From NCBI GenBank assembly GCA_026874595.1, contig CM049321.1:20120979-20184978 (forward strand): 64,000 nt of DNA, written 5' to 3'. The notes under the pieces were generated by a model. It was not told where the DNA came from. It saw only the letters and a program-made list of their open reading frames with translations, and did no database searches. Both the position numbers and the translations under genes were made by a program. Shown piece after piece: positions 1-11,774 of this stretch (the stretch's first letter is position 1; each line of letters opens with the position of its first letter). The DNA comes from Sipunculus nudus (taxonomy: Eukaryota > Annelida > Sipuncula > Golfingiida > Sipunculidae).

Positions 1-1040
1 AGAAGTAAGTTAACAGGGTATTTCATCACTATTTTTACATTTACCATGAGGTATATTAACAAACACCTTATATACGCAATAATTTAAAGATGTAAAATAA
101 AGTCAACCTGATGTTCTTCCTCTTGTAGTAGGTTTTGAGTTTTTAAATAGATGTATCATGTTCTTTTTTCAAAATAACCCCCGTCTAAGCCACCTGAAAG
201 TGTTTTCTATAGTTGTTTAAGCATTCGCTCAACTATCCACAAACATTTGAAGCAAAAGCACAGCCCTCAGACAAAGCTATACATGGATTTTTTAATGAAA
301 GGGACCAGTTTTTACATCTAATAACAAATGTCAACATTACAAGGGATCTGATATGCTGTAAACATCTAATGTTATCATGAAAAACAGAAGAGCTACTCGG
401 TTTAATATGAAATCAAAATGTTCCCATAATAAACATCACATTTTTTAACATAAGAAAAAGAAGAAGAAAAAAAAAGATCATGTATAGAAGTCGGAATCCT
501 TGTGATTTCCCATAAGAATCTGATTATTACATTTTTATGAAAGACCAAAGACTTATTATGGTCATAAATACCAGTGACTTTACCTATGCCAGCAAGGGTA
601 AATACGATGTTTCAGATTTCTTTGCGAGTTTTAATTCCGTGAATTTTGTGGAATTACAATTTTTATTATTTTCAGTACAAGCAAAGTTGTATATAATAAG
701 GACAATATATTTATGTCACAGGTGGGTTTAATTTCGGTTGAGGTCATTTTGATGAAGATACATCTTGTTTTGGCCTGATTATTAAAAAAATATTATCAAA
801 AATACATGTGATTAACGAATCAATGAAAGATGCTTATTTCCATACAGGTATATTTCTGAATATGTCAAATGACAATACGCACACATTGCATCGCATTATG
901 TTTTAATAAAACACTGCATGGTTCTCAACGATACCTTCATTTTTATTGTGATCATCAAATACAATTCGTTAGAACGGCATTATCTTTTAAAACGCTTTAC
1001 AACAATAATTCCTGAATAGGATACATAATTAAACGTTGAT
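1..1040. repeat. Left segment of a tandem duplicon, copy 1
   Basis: This stretch is paralogous to 21825-22700. Shared blocks include the gggtatttcat region at 16 and 21825, the ccagtgactttacc / ccaatgacattacc region near 570 and 22195, and aacgctttacaacaataatt at 991 and 22646. The part at about 170-480 does not align with the other copy. No convincing exon was seen; the 64-codon ORF at 537-731 lies in the diverged repeat and is not supported as a gene. The copy probably continues left of the window. Confidence 0.75.
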
Positions 1041-1440
1041 TTCAATTCATTTAAAAATAAACATGTTCCCTAAAAATGATAAAAGTCAGATGCTTTTCAA
1101 AAAGGTACAAGAATTACTGACATCGGGGATATTAAATAAATCAACAACAGACAGTACCTTTTACTCTGCAGAAAAAAATCAGACAACATAACATCTCAGA
1201 TATTTTAAAGACGAAGCCCTAAATATGCATACATATGTAGCGGACGCTACTATTATTAATGATGTATAAACAATTAAGTGTTTTGCCGGCCGCCAATTGT
1301 ATGCTGGGCCGTTATTTTTTTTAGCATGCGTAATTCAATTTGTAGTTTGCTAGCGAAACATTGGCTCTTGTATTGGTCATATGTTACAATGTGTTAATAA
1401 CGCCCGTGGCCGACCGTCAAGGTCTGTCAAACAGCCCAGA
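1041..1440. other. No gene seen
   Basis: AT-rich sequence without a recognisable exon, RNA gene or clear repeat. Homology to the duplicon partner fades out at about 1040. Confidence 0.5.
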
Positions 1441-1640
1441 AGCGGATCCCGGGGGGGGGGGGGTCCAGGTGTTCCGGACCCCCCCTTTTTTCACCCGAAG
1501 CAACCTTTTTTAAGGGGGTTAGACGTAATTTTTGCGGCCTGGACCCCCCCTTTTCCAGACCTGATGAATTTTTTTGGGAATTTCATAAGTCCTTCTGGGT
1601 TAGACCCCCCCTTTTCCTAAATTCAGGATCCGCCCCTGCA
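1441..1640. mobile_element. Short repeat with GGATCC/G-tract ends
   Basis: The left end reads agcggatccc followed by thirteen G (1451-1463). The right end reads ggatccgcccctgca, so the ends are roughly inverted copies of GCGGATCC. Inside are three CCCCCCTTTT blocks (about 1480, 1540 and 1605). Related GGATCC-plus-G-tract ends recur at 35775, 38500 and 59255. This looks like a small non-autonomous interspersed repeat; its superfamily is not assigned. The 79-codon ORF across it is a by-product of base composition. Confidence 0.55.
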
Positions 1641-2109
1641 GCCTGCGCCCTAGCAGTTTCCTTGGAGACAAGGTTGAACTATCCAGTCATGACACACAAG
1701 CCGCAGGTTTTCTTGAGAGACACACGCAACCAAAGAGCTGAGGATAAAGGACTCCTTATATTACGTTATGTTTCTTCAAAAATCTCTTCAGCTCTAGAAA
1801 ATGCTCAGCTTTGAGTCATGTGGTTTGTTCTTTCACCAGTGCCGAACTTCAGTAAAAGGACCATAGTCCATACAGTTCACATATATTTCTTCGACAAATT
1901 ACTTCAGTACACGAACTACTCTGGATGTATTGAACTTCTGTAAAGAGCACAAAGTTCGCATTAATCAACACGTGTTCATATGGTGCATAAGGACATTAGT
2001 TCAACAGCAAGAATTATTTCCTATTAAGGAATTCGCATGCATCTCACACGTGTGTGCCAGGAGTTCATCACGAGTGTAACTCGAGTTTTTTTATGAACAT
2101 TCATATCCA
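1641..2109. other. No gene seen, left flank of the LINE
   Basis: Unique-looking sequence with no long ORF. The T run at 2117-2126 to its right is the probable poly(A) tail of the minus-strand LINE. I could not identify a convincing target-site duplication in this flank. Confidence 0.5.
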
Positions 2110-2444
2110 ACACACTTTTTTTTTTCTCCTCTTTCTTTATGATGTCTCAGAATATTGATTTTATTTTTTAAAGACCTTTCTGTCATCATCGACATCATTA
2201 AAAAGAAATCACAAGGTTACATTGCAGATCACAATATTTACAAATACAAAATATACAAAATATGTAAGTTACAAAACATTCACATCTTAACTACTTATGT
2301 ATATGATTCCAGAAACCTAAAATTTAACCATGACTTATGTAGGTAACATGTCTGTCAGAAGTTATGAATTTTAATAGAAGAGGCTATATAATCACGTGTT
2401 CTAGTGAAGTTTGACATAAATTAGGGTACATGGATAAAAAATAT

Positions 2445-5400
2445 TTAGTTAAAGCCCTTTTTCCCAATAAGCGGGAGTATCGGTTTCCATTTTTTCTCAT
2501 GTAAAACATATTTATTAGCTTTTTGTGCGACTTTACTTTCCAGGCACTCAATATTAATGAGTTTTTTTTATGAATAAGTTCAATGACGGAGGCACCGAGT
2601 TTAATCTATTAATAAAGACAATGAATTTGTACAACAACAAAATTAAATTTATAATGTTCTGGTGTTCAGCTTCACCTACACCCATATACATTATTTTTGG
2701 GCTTAGAACTGGCATTATTATTTTTCCCTTTTCAGCCCAACACTTTATTCTTAAATAAAACGTGACTGATATATGACACTCACAGAATAAGTGATGAAGA
2801 GATTCATTGGAAATAAAACAATAAGAACAACTCTTTGTATTAACGATGTTCCATTTATATAGATTCACATTTATTGCAAGTATATTATGTAGAAATCTGA
2901 AGTGAAACTGTCTGAGGTACATGTCTAAGGTTGTCCTGTAAACAAGAGCAACAGCCTGTTGCAAATTAAAAAAAACCGTATTTGTTTAGCAGTTTTCCTC
3001 CATTTGTAGGTACTGAAACTATCTTCGTTAAAATTCTGTCGTATATACTCCTGAATGAAACGTTCTTCAAATCTAAAATAACATCTTTGAAAGCAATTAC
3101 ATTACGCTCTTGTACTAACATATCCCTAGATGTTATACCTTGGTCATCAATCATATTCACCCATTTTTTGGGGATAGCTTTTCGCAATGCCATCCAGTGT
3201 ATGTAAAAGTTACAATAATTTCTACGGTCCTTCGACATGATTTCACTTAATTTCCTTTTTTCACCACTTGTATTATACAAATCATATAAATATTTTATAC
3301 CAAGTTCATCAAAATATCGAAATTAAACCGACTTGCCTCCAATCTTAATAAATTTATTATTCCAGAGTTGTTGTGATAAAACAGTTTTAACCAGAACAGG
3401 TTCTCCTGAGGTAAAGGACTGCCATATGTGAAAACTGCGCCTATAAAAATCCGGTAGTCTTCCTCTGAATACTACAGGGTCAGTATTACTACCAATATTT
3501 CTTATGCCACCAAACGATTTTAAATAAAAGTTAGGTATTACAGAGTATTTTTCGGTATTCTCAGAAATGATTTTCTTAATCCACATTAATCTTTGTGTTT
3601 CTATGGTCGTTTCAAGATCAGGCATCCTGATACCCCCTTATCATAACCACTAATCATGGCATTATATTTTATTTTTGGTTTTCTCCCGTTCCATATATAT
3701 TCTGTCATCACGTCTTTTACTGATTTGATGAATTCTTTCGGTGGATCTAAAACATTGGTTATATAAGTAAGTTTTGAAATTCCTAAAGACTTTAAAATCG
3801 TATTTCTACCAAATATAGTCAAGGAACGTTGTTTCCATATGTTTAGAAGTGTTCGCATTTTTCCAAGCACTCTATTGAAATTTAACATGTTCGATAAGTT
3901 CTTGTCATTAGTATACCATAATCCAAGGATTTTCAATGCATCTGTTGTCAAGTCAACCCATTTGAAACCGTCTAAGGTTTCATTAATAACATACTTTGCC
4001 ATCCATGCGGCTTCACATTTATCCTGATTCACTTGGACTGATGATAATCTCGTGAATTTCTTCAAAACAGTACATAAAACATTCATGGAATTTATGTCTT
4101 TTAGAAAATACGTGGTATCATCCGCAAATATACATTGTTTTATCTCGTTCCCGTTAATAGTAATTCCTTTTATATCAACAGATTGGCGTACCATTATTGC
4201 CAATATTTCAATAGCTAATACAAACAGGTACGGCGCTAGAGGATCCCCTTGTCTAGTCCCCTTTGCCACTTTTATGTAACCTGTTGTATAACCGTTATTT
4301 ATAATACAGCTTTGAATATCTGTGTGGAGGAGTTTGACCCATCCGATAAAACTTTCTCCAAAGCCAAACTTTTCTAACACACTGAACAAATAATTATGAC
4401 CAATCGAATCAAATGCAGCTGCAAAATCCACTGCGAACAGTATATGTGGCTTATTTTCTTGGATACAGTAGTTAACAATATCACTGATTATTCTATTTGT
4501 TTCATTTATATTCCGACCGGGCACAAAGGCTGTCTGATCCGTATTTATTATATTAGGGAGAACTGCTCTGATACGGTTCGCCATAACTTTACTTATTATT
4601 TTACAGTCTACATTGGCCAAACTGATAGGTCTCCAAGATGATAGTAAGCGATTATCTTTACCTGTTTTTTCAATTAAGGTCACAACTGCTTGCCTTTGAC
4701 AAGGAGTGAGTTTCCCTTCCTTAAAACATTTATTTAAGCATAGAACTAAATCACTACCGATCACATCAAAGAATTTCAAGTAGAACTCTTTCGGTAGTCC
4801 ATCGTTTCCAGGAGATTTATTATTTTTCATTTGCTTAAGAACATGTAAAATCTCGTTTTGCGAGACAGGACCCTCGCAGCTGGCTGCCTCATCTGGAGTT
4901 AATTTTGGGATTTTCATACTTGATAACAATTCATGACACTCTTCCTTGGATAGACAGTTATTACTCTTATATTTATTTTTATAAAACCTTCTTAGTTCAG
5001 CCAATATTAATTTTTGGTCACTGATCTCTTTCTCGTTACATAACAATTTTCGTATTGTGGATTTAGTTTTATTTCTTTTCTCAAAGTTTAAAAAATATTT
5101 CGTGTTACGTTCTCCATGTTCAAACCAATAAACTCTGGATCTTATTATATGACCATCTGTTATTCTATCATAGTAGGACTCAAGTTCCCGTTGGATTATT
5201 TCACATTCATGCAAGGAAGATACTCTTTGAGCTTCCGTCAATCGTTTTTCCAGTATGTGTAATTTCTGTTTTTCTTTCTGGCGATTCCTTTTAGAGAAAC
5301 AGATAGAAAATTCTCTAATTTTAAATTTAAGATATTCCCACCATTTTGTAATGTTTTCAATGTTTTCATATTCTTTTTTCCATCTTTTGATATTCTGTCG

Positions 5401-6214
5401 TAGTTCTAATAACATAATCTGTATCGTCAAGTAGCGATACATTTAACTTCCAGTGGGACGGACCATGTTTAACCATATGGGACGGAGAAAAATTACATTT
5501 AACAACGCAAAGATCAGTTGATATTGATGAAAAAATATCCACTTGGTTTACTTGACTGTTTAAATCGCTTGATATAAAGATATAATCGAGCCTCCTTTTC
5601 ATACTGGGACTCCTACTACTCCATGTAAAGTTCTCCTTTGTCGGATTCCTTACCCTCCAAATGTCTATTAAACTATACATCTGCATAATATTGTTCATGG
5701 TTTGAATAGACTTAACCTTCGGGTGATAATTTCCACCTTCTGTATCAGATCGAGTGAAACAAAAATTGAAATCTCCGCCCCAGATAATTTTAATATCATT
5801 ACCCAGATCCAAATTCGTAATTTTTTTCAGAAATGCCATTTAAATATGCAACTTAACCATTTTCAGTGTTTGGTGCATACGTATTTATAAATAAGAATTG
5901 TTGACCATTTAAATTCGCTCTCAAGAAGAGACTTCGTCCCTCCTGATCATTCTCCATAATAATATCCGTACAGTCTAAGTATTTACCGACAAGTATGGCA
6001 ACTCCTTTTGACTGGTTTGTACCATGAGAATAATAACTAACTCCCTGCCATTCCTTTCTCCACGAATATTCATCACTTTTTAAACTGTGGACTTCTTGTA
6101 AAAAATAATACTATTATCTCCACCATGATCAAGTAGCCATTGGAGTATCTTCCGCCTTTTCCTGTACCCTCGCAACCCTCTTACATTTAGGGTAATAACT
6201 GAGAAACCAGACAT
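2445..6214 (-). pseudogene. LINE ORF2: endonuclease-reverse transcriptase, interrupted
   Basis: ORF2 would encode the protein that nicks target DNA and copies the element RNA. It starts at the ATG at 6214 (MSGFSVITLNVRGLRGYRKR) and its frame ends at the TAA at 2445-2447, about 1,256 codons. Domains in order are: endonuclease, with GVAIL, INTYAP, GGDFNF (near 5780) and RRLDYIF; reverse transcriptase, with NNKSPGNDGLPKEFY, SWRPISLANVDCKIISK, DQTAFVPGRN, AVDFAAAFDSI, GTRQGDPLAPYLF and the catalytic FADDTTYF (4106-4130); and a C-terminal zinc-binding-like region, CSYCFISNESLHHLFCEC (about 2780-2835). The frame is broken at least seven times: a T6 run at 6100-6105, a stop at 5854-5856 with a shift before 5839, a shift near 5410-5425, a G5 run at 3633-3637, a stop at 3323-3325, a T8 run at 2969-2976 and an A/T run near 2562-2569. 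The largest open piece is 5442-3601. As read it cannot make a full protein. Confidence 0.93.
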
Positions 6215-6793
6215 AAATAATTACTGATGAAGATAAAGTAACCCCTCTGCATATCTGCTTTGTCTTTATGTTCTCTTAACAAGATTGAACTATTTTTTGC
6301 ATTTAACTCCTGTGACAGGCATTTTGTCCTTACACTATAAATAACCATGTTTTGTGATATTAATGAATGCATAAGTAGTATGATTGCAGTGGTGAACACA
6401 ATTAATAGCATAAATGTTAGTGTAACCATGAAAAGACACTTGGCGATAATCGAGGTAACTCCCAAAAAAGTCCAAACAGGAAAGAATTCCGGAATCTTAT
6501 TCGGAATTCAAATTAGATGTCTAATCTTAAAGATAGATAAAAAATTTGGGGCACGAAATGGTTGACTGGCTCCGATGTTAGTTATAAGGTATGAAGAGTA
6601 GTTCTTCTTTATATTGGCTATTGGATTTTATTGTTAATACAGAATATTTTAAAAAGAATGTTAATTATATGTATATAATCCATTTATTATTTTATGATAT
6701 TCAGCACACATATAACAATCTTAAACTCTCATATCAACAACAATAACATGATTTACAAATGGTTATTTCAAATCCAGTATGAATGTACCTGCT
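6215..6793 (-). other. Spacer between LINE ORF1 and ORF2
   Basis: This 0.58-kb stretch separates the two LINE ORFs. It carries no recognisable domain. The 92-codon ORF at 6465-6187 overlaps the ORF2 start in another frame and has a hydrophobic N-terminus, but there is no reason to call it a gene. Confidence 0.6.
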
Positions 6794-7729
6794 TTAAACA
6801 GGGCAGGCTGCTTTAGATTTCAGAGAACTAACAATCGGCGTGGAGGCCATCTGTGGGAGATTACAGATGGCCTCACTGTACGTTGCCGGGGGGTCTTGTT
6901 TCAGGTGTTCAGTCCATGCCTGTAGTTTGCGCGGGCTCGTGAAACGGTGCGTCTTGGATGCCTGGTCCCTTATGAACAAAACTCCGTCGATGGTCCAGCA
7001 GTCTTTAACGAGATTGTCACGCTTGAGGCGTAATCCTGACTGCAACATGCCTAATCGTGTTCGCGTTAAGTCCTCATTGACATAGATCCCTTTCGTTCTC
7101 TCACCTGACATTTTAAGCTTGTATTTTGCCTTCATCATTAACTCTTTTGTTTTGTGTGAATGGAACTTGACCAGGATTTGTCTGGGTTTATCATGTAATC
7201 CTGGTCGCCCAACTCTGTGGGAGCGCTCTATGTCTCTATGAGAAAGTTCCAGTCCCATGTGATCTCTGGCCATTTTTACAAACATACTTTCTGTGTCCTC
7301 ATCGTTCTGTTCAGTCCATGAATTAACCATGCGAACAGAGTTTCTTCTTGAATACTGTTGCTGTTGATCCAGTTCCTCTTTCATATTAACAACAGAGTCC
7401 TCAAGCTGTACTACCCGATTTGAGAGTTCATCGATTTTTTGTTCATACACTGTGAGTCTTTGTTCAACAGCTGCATCAATTATATTTTTTAGTGTTGTTT
7501 GTACAGATTCACAAGTTAAGGCTTGAGTAAAAAACAAGGTAAATTTGTCTGAATTCTCAATTATAATAGGAGCTTTGTCGTCCTTAAATTCTAAACTAGC
7601 TGGAGGATCGTCATAGGATGATTCAAGTCCTAATCTACTCATATTGGTACGTTTTTTGTCCTGATATTTAATTGAAGAATCCCCAGATGAGTCACTCAAG
7701 ATTCTCTTTTGTGAAGGTGTACCTGCCAT
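6794..7729 (-). CDS. LINE ORF1 RNA-binding protein, intact
   Basis: This 311-residue protein is the nucleic-acid-binding partner encoded upstream of ORF2 in L1-type LINEs; in the family it coats the element RNA. Visible order: a polar N-terminus with basic patches (residues 1-60); a heptad-rich segment at about 90-125 (for example YEQKIDELSNRVVQLEDSV) that should form a coiled coil; then the junction YSRRNSVRM, which in L1 ORF1 proteins opens the RRM-like domain; then DIERSHRVGRPG and PRQILVKF (about 155-185), typical of that domain; and a C-terminal domain to about 280. No zinc knuckle is seen. The frame is open throughout, in contrast to the broken ORF2. The ATG at 7729 lies about 30 bases inside the C tract that marks the element's 5' end. 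Confidence 0.88.
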   Translation of the reverse strand: MAGTPSQKRILSDSSGDSSIKYQDKKRTNMSRLGLESSYDDPPASLEFKDDKAPIIIENSDKFTLFFTQALTCESVQTTLKNIIDAAVEQRLTVYEQKIDELSNRVVQLEDSVVNMKEELDQQQQYSRRNSVRMVNSWTEQNDEDTESMFVKMARDHMGLELSHRDIERSHRVGRPGLHDKPRQILVKFHSHKTKELMMKAKYKLKMSGERTKGIYVNEDLTRTRLGMLQSGLRLKRDNLVKDCWTIDGVLFIRDQASKTHRFTSPRKLQAWTEHLKQDPPATYSEAICNLPQMASTPIVSSLKSKAACPV

Positions 7730-7780
7730 ACATAGAAGGGAAAGGGTGATCTGTTAAAGGGGGGGGGGGGGGGGGTCTAG

Positions 7781-8749
7781 CATTTGTTTACAACATGGAC
7801 GCCTTGACGCTGCGTTGTCAAGCAGAGTTAACCCAGGTAGAAATCAATGTTTTTTTAGTAATCTTACATTTAATACATATGAACGACTCTACAGATTGTC
7901 TTCAATAAAGATAAGTTACGTGTCAAACATGAATTATATCACCTTGACCCACATATCAACTTTTTTAACTGAAAACATCGGAGCCAGTCCTTACCTGCGT
8001 GCTACTCGATCAGCGCCATCTAGCGGACCAGAACACTTTCATATATTTAAAGAACTGTCACTTAAACAAATATTTGAGATACCTGCAGTGAATTTAGGCT
8101 TATTGATTTTTGGATCCTTTATCATTTCTTACGACGTTAATTGTCACGGTGCATCGCTGCTTTCGTCGACATTCATGGACCAGCCTGACCAGGATCAACC
8201 GTTACATTCGGACAATGAAAAGACGCTTTGCTGTCGAAGTGTTGATTGTATGTATGATCTGAACAATTTCGAAATATTTATTGAGCTGAATTATCTCGGT
8301 GCACCTAAGTAAATTTTAAGTAAAATGTATGAACATCACATATCTACTCGTCATATTATAACGGGTGGTAAAATATACTGTTGTTACAGGGATTTGTTCA
8401 ATGTGTATTTATTTATTTATTTTACTGATAACTTGATGTATTTTCTTGTATAATAACCGAATCTCGTTTTGTAACCGCTATTTTTTTTTAAAGGACGCAT
8501 ATTTAACATATAGAAATTTTATTCCGTCTGTTCTCTTCCTGTGGAATCCGTGTCAGAACGTGAATCCAGGGGATGTTTTATTGAACGAATAAGAAGCCCT
8601 TTTGAGAAGAGTAAATCGATTTCGATACATATATTCTTACGTGCCCCCCTTTTCTTTGATAAATCCCCACACATATATCAAGACCTTTTAGCCGAAACCA
8701 ATCATTCACATACATATATAGATAAAGGGGCACACTCGGAGTGAGATAT
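7781..8749. other. No recognised gene; one unexplained 165-codon ORF
   Basis: Right flank of the LINE. The plus-strand ORF at 7815-8312 is the longest open frame outside the LINEs. It shows no domain, signal peptide or repeat that I recognise, and no matching splice or promoter signals, so I do not call it a gene. The 67-codon ORF at 8541-8744 is also unsupported. Confidence 0.4.
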
Positions 8750-9790
8750 TTTATTAATTAAATGCTCCTCCTTGTAAAATATAACAATTAAAAAAGCAAT
8801 GTGTAAAGTTAACTATTGGAATGGCATTGTTTATTTTAGATCGAGCCATTTTAATAATGATTCGATTTTTAGATGTTTATGTGGAAATGGGAATGTCACA
8901 GAAAGAGATCGGCGGTTTCCTGGAATTAAACATGTACAAAATCTATGTACCTTCAAATGATAATAAGCCATCTACTCTTAAAGTGACAGTTAAATCTATG
9001 AGGAAAGTGGCTTGTTTTTAATGTGTTAAAGTTGAATGTTCATAGAGTATCAGAAGTAGACAGGAGGCAAGAACTTCGGAAGTAAATAGCTACTTATTTA
9101 TTGACACGATCAAACAATTTATATGATTATTGTTTAAAAGTATAGAAAAAGATAGGAAGGCTTTTGAAACATGTCTAGCAACGTTTAGATGACACCATCG
9201 AACATTTAAAATTTATATGATTATACCTTTGTAGTTGTTGAAACCTTTTGTTCAGTTCAGTGAAGAACAATCATTCACACGTATATGTGCTTTATGGAAC
9301 ACGCTTGAAAGGAGGATATATTTATTTAATTAAATGATCCTCCCTTTAAAACATGCAAAATAAAAATGTATAAAGGTAACTATAGGAATAGCGTAGTTTA
9401 TTTCAAATCGAGCAATTTTTAATAATGATTCGATTTTTAAATGTTTATGTAGGAAATGGGAATGTCACAGAAAGAGATCGGTGGTTTCCTTGAACGAAAG
9501 GTATTTGTTTTCATATAACAATTTGGCATGCACTGTTAGGTGACACTAAACCCTATGAGGAGTGTGGCTTGTTTTTAAGGTGTTAAATGGAAACTTCATT
9601 AAATATCAGGGACAGACAGGAAGCAAGAAGTGCGGAGTTAATAGCTACTAATTTAAAGACATGATCAAACAATTTATATGATTATAGATTAAAAGTATAA
9701 ACAAAGATAGGAAGGGTTTTGAAACATGTCACCAATGGCACAACTCTGGATGTGGTAAGTTGAGTCTCATGATGTACAGTAGTATATGAT
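8750..9790. repeat. Two tandem duplicon units of about 0.57 kb
   Basis: Two diverged units follow each other. Both hold gtcacagaaagagatcgg (about 8895 and 9465), the acaatttatatgattat motif and an aggaaggnttttgaaacatgtc motif (about 9155 and 9710). A third copy of the first half is at 24890-25100, in the right duplicon. The local doubling is present only in the left copy. The 66-codon ORF at 8821-9021 lies in unit 1, and its frame is not kept open in the other copies, so it is probably not coding. Confidence 0.7.
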
Positions 9791-10897
9791 ATAACTGTGG
9801 CATGAATAATTTAGATGAGCAAATGAATGATCTAATTTAATAAACGGTAAACTTACATATAACTGGTATGATAATGTGTTGTTAATTGTATGTATTCACT
9901 TACAAAGGAGTATGAGTTTAGAGTACTTAATATCAGAATACTGACATAACGAGACTGCGATTATAAAATTTAGTAAATTACTATCAACCAGGAAATGTAC
10001 GCAAAACTGTTGTCAAAATTTATATTTACCGATATATGAGGTGATTGCTAGCACAACTCCATTTCACCTACTGATTTGAAATATTTCTTGATAATGTATT
10101 GAGCTGCACATATATATCTATCCACAGATAGTCTTGAAATAATATGCTGCTGAAATACAAGTTGGACTTATAAAATACTGAAAGGTTAAGGGAAGCAAGA
10201 AAAACGGAAAATGGGGAGAGAGAGAGAGAGTTAAGCCAATTTCCTTTTAGATATAATTTCGGAGAAACAGATCTTAGTTTCAGAGAGTATTACAACTTAT
10301 AATGAAGAAAGATACATTAATCTTTACCTTCCTGGATTTAAATATTAAGCATACAAGAGCATATATTTCGGAGATCTAGAGTTCATTTGGTTGAGATTTA
10401 AAATGATCCCAGTCGGAGGAGTTTTCACAGATAGTGCTTGGACTGGCACTGAATGACGGGTATTAAAATGTTCAAAGGTTAATTTGATCAGGATCTTTCA
10501 ATAGTACCTGCGAGGGGCTCAAAAATTTAGAACTTTGATGCGGAAAAACTACTAGGCAAGAATAAAACATTATGTACCACATAATGAAATGAGTATATAT
10601 GAAGCTCAAAATTAAAGTGTGCCAATTTGTGGGATCAGTGACTATTGTTTGATCCAAAGGGTTGACCTATAACAAAGTCCATATTAATGCAGGTCATGTT
10701 TACTCTAACTGGAATGTGATAATGGGTTCATTTTGAAATTAAAAAAAGATAAAGTGCTTAAGATATATAGTGTTTAAAATACGAAACATGACATATTATG
10801 ACCCACTTGGGTACCAAGTTTTAACGATGACATCGTGTAGTTCGCCACCGGTAGATGTCTCTAGTTGTTCAGTTCAATGAAGAATCATACTGTTTCC
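9791..10897. repeat. Duplicon segment downstream of lectin locus A
   Basis: Aligns with 25290-26703. Shared anchors include the gtgataatgtgttgtta region (9870 and 25305), gaaatgtacgcaaaactgttg (9992 and 25718), the aaaacggaaaat region (10200 and 25950) and the ggcactgnatgacg region (10444 and 26162). A short GA run is at 10216-10230. On the minus strand this is 3' of the lectin stop codon, so it may hold 3' untranslated sequence. No coding region is seen. Confidence 0.7.
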
Positions 10898-11136
10898 TTA
10901 ATTATGGACGACAATGGTTTGCTCACAAATGGCTTGATTACGCACTTTACAATTTTCGTTTATCCATTCAAATGACCAGGGTTCCAAGCCCAGACAGTTA
11001 TGTTTAATCAATCCCAGAAAATAGTCAGGTTGCCGTATTTGCCAATTTGTATAAATGATATCAACACTAGAACCCCATTTCCATTTCAACTTGTTTTCTA
11101 TGTTGTTGCCTGATGTGTAATAGAGAGCATAACCAC
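10898..11136 (-). CDS. C-type lectin-like locus A, terminal exon
   Basis: Encodes the C-terminal half of a C-type lectin-like domain, a secreted sugar- or ligand-binding fold. The exon follows a good acceptor (tgtctttcag, intron bases 11137 upward) and enters in phase 1. It reads GGYALYYTSGNN, KWKWGSS, YTNWQIRQPD, then HNC, ENC and ICEQ. These give the conserved WxWG, NW, QPD and three of the domain cysteines. The usual WIGL core appears as YALYYTSG, and the WND calcium motif is replaced by WINENC, so calcium-dependent sugar binding is uncertain. Stop codon at 10898-10900, ten residues after ICE. Paralogous exons are at 26704-26945 and 29440-29780. Confidence 0.85.
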
Positions 11137-11567
11137 CTGAAAGACATTAATTGTTTTCAAGAAGTGTTATGAAATGAATAGTTAGATAACCAACGGTGTG
11201 AATCAGTTTAGAAGCATCTCCTTGTGTTATCGACCTGTACCTTTCATTTGTAACTAAGTAAATAAAAATGACATTTTTTTTTGGAATGTTTAAGGTAAAA
11301 TTCTAAAAGATGAAAGAAAGGAAAAGAATTAATTAAAGTAAGTCCTTATAATCTATTTATATATATCCATATAGATGTTATACTTTTTTTCTGAATTGCC
11401 TTCATATATATCTTTATAATATATTTTACAGTCATATTACAGTTTAATTGTTAAAACCTCACCTTATTATTTATAATCATAGTGTACTAATTACTGATAA
11501 GATATAAATCCTCATTATAAATAAACAAAAACATTTTAAATTTCCATAGGTCATAAATAATACCTAC
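11137..11567 (-). other. Intron of lectin locus A
   Basis: Lies between a gtaggt donor (11567-11562) and the cag acceptor (11139-11137). The 3' part (11150-11270) is homologous to the doubled intron unit at 26950-27195 beside locus B. No exon seen inside. Confidence 0.65.
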
Positions 11568-11774
11568 CTTTGTTTTCAATTCTATATACCTTTCTGAGGT
11601 GTTCGTTTTCCTCCTTAGTCTCAATGCTCACAAGCCTGGCCTGTAGATTCCTGCATTTCTCTGAGGCATCTTGCCAGGTCATCCTCCTTCTCAGTAACAT
11701 ATAACAGGACATCTTACTGGATGTCTCGTTTACATCACGGAAGGGCTCGGAAAAATTTCCCCCACATTTGAAAC
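11568..11774 (-). CDS. C-type lectin-like locus A, middle exon
   Basis: A 207-base exon bounded by acag (11775 upward) and the donor AAAG|GTAGGT, phase 1 on both sides (2 + 68 codons + 1). It encodes the N-terminal half of the CTLD: FKCGGNF, then SCYMLLRRRMTWQDASEKC, then ARLVSIETKEENEHL. The CYxLLRxxMTWxxAxxxC and LVSIETxEEN wording is the standard start of the fold. The first cysteine of SCYML suggests the long form with an extra disulfide. The counterpart at locus C is 31394-31594; no counterpart is seen beside locus B. Confidence 0.88.

Larger units (their letters stand above)
2110..7780 (-). mobile_element. LINE retrotransposon, L1/Tx1-like, near full length
   Basis: A non-LTR retrotransposon lying on the minus strand. 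It has ORF1 (7729-6794), a 0.58-kb spacer, ORF2 (6214-2445), an approximately 330-base 3' untranslated region and an A-rich end near 2117. The order of ORF1 with coiled coil, then apurinic-type endonuclease, reverse transcriptase and a C-terminal CCHC-like region is that of the L1 superfamily. The 5' end lies in or near the G17 tract at 7759-7775 (C17 on the sense strand). The whole unit is missing from the paralogous block on the right, so it inserted into the left copy or was lost from the other. L1 versus Tx1 clade is a judgement from motif wording and needs a tree. Confidence 0.9.

Noticed and set aside
6570-7990. 16-base inverted match between gactggctccgatgtt (about 6570) and aacatcggagccagtc (about 7975)
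   Set aside because: One exact 16-base inverted pair is expected about by chance in a window of this size; no other structure supports it.
7815-8312. 165-codon ORF as a host gene
   Set aside because: No domain, signal peptide, splice or promoter evidence was found, and it is next to a LINE end; length alone is not enough.
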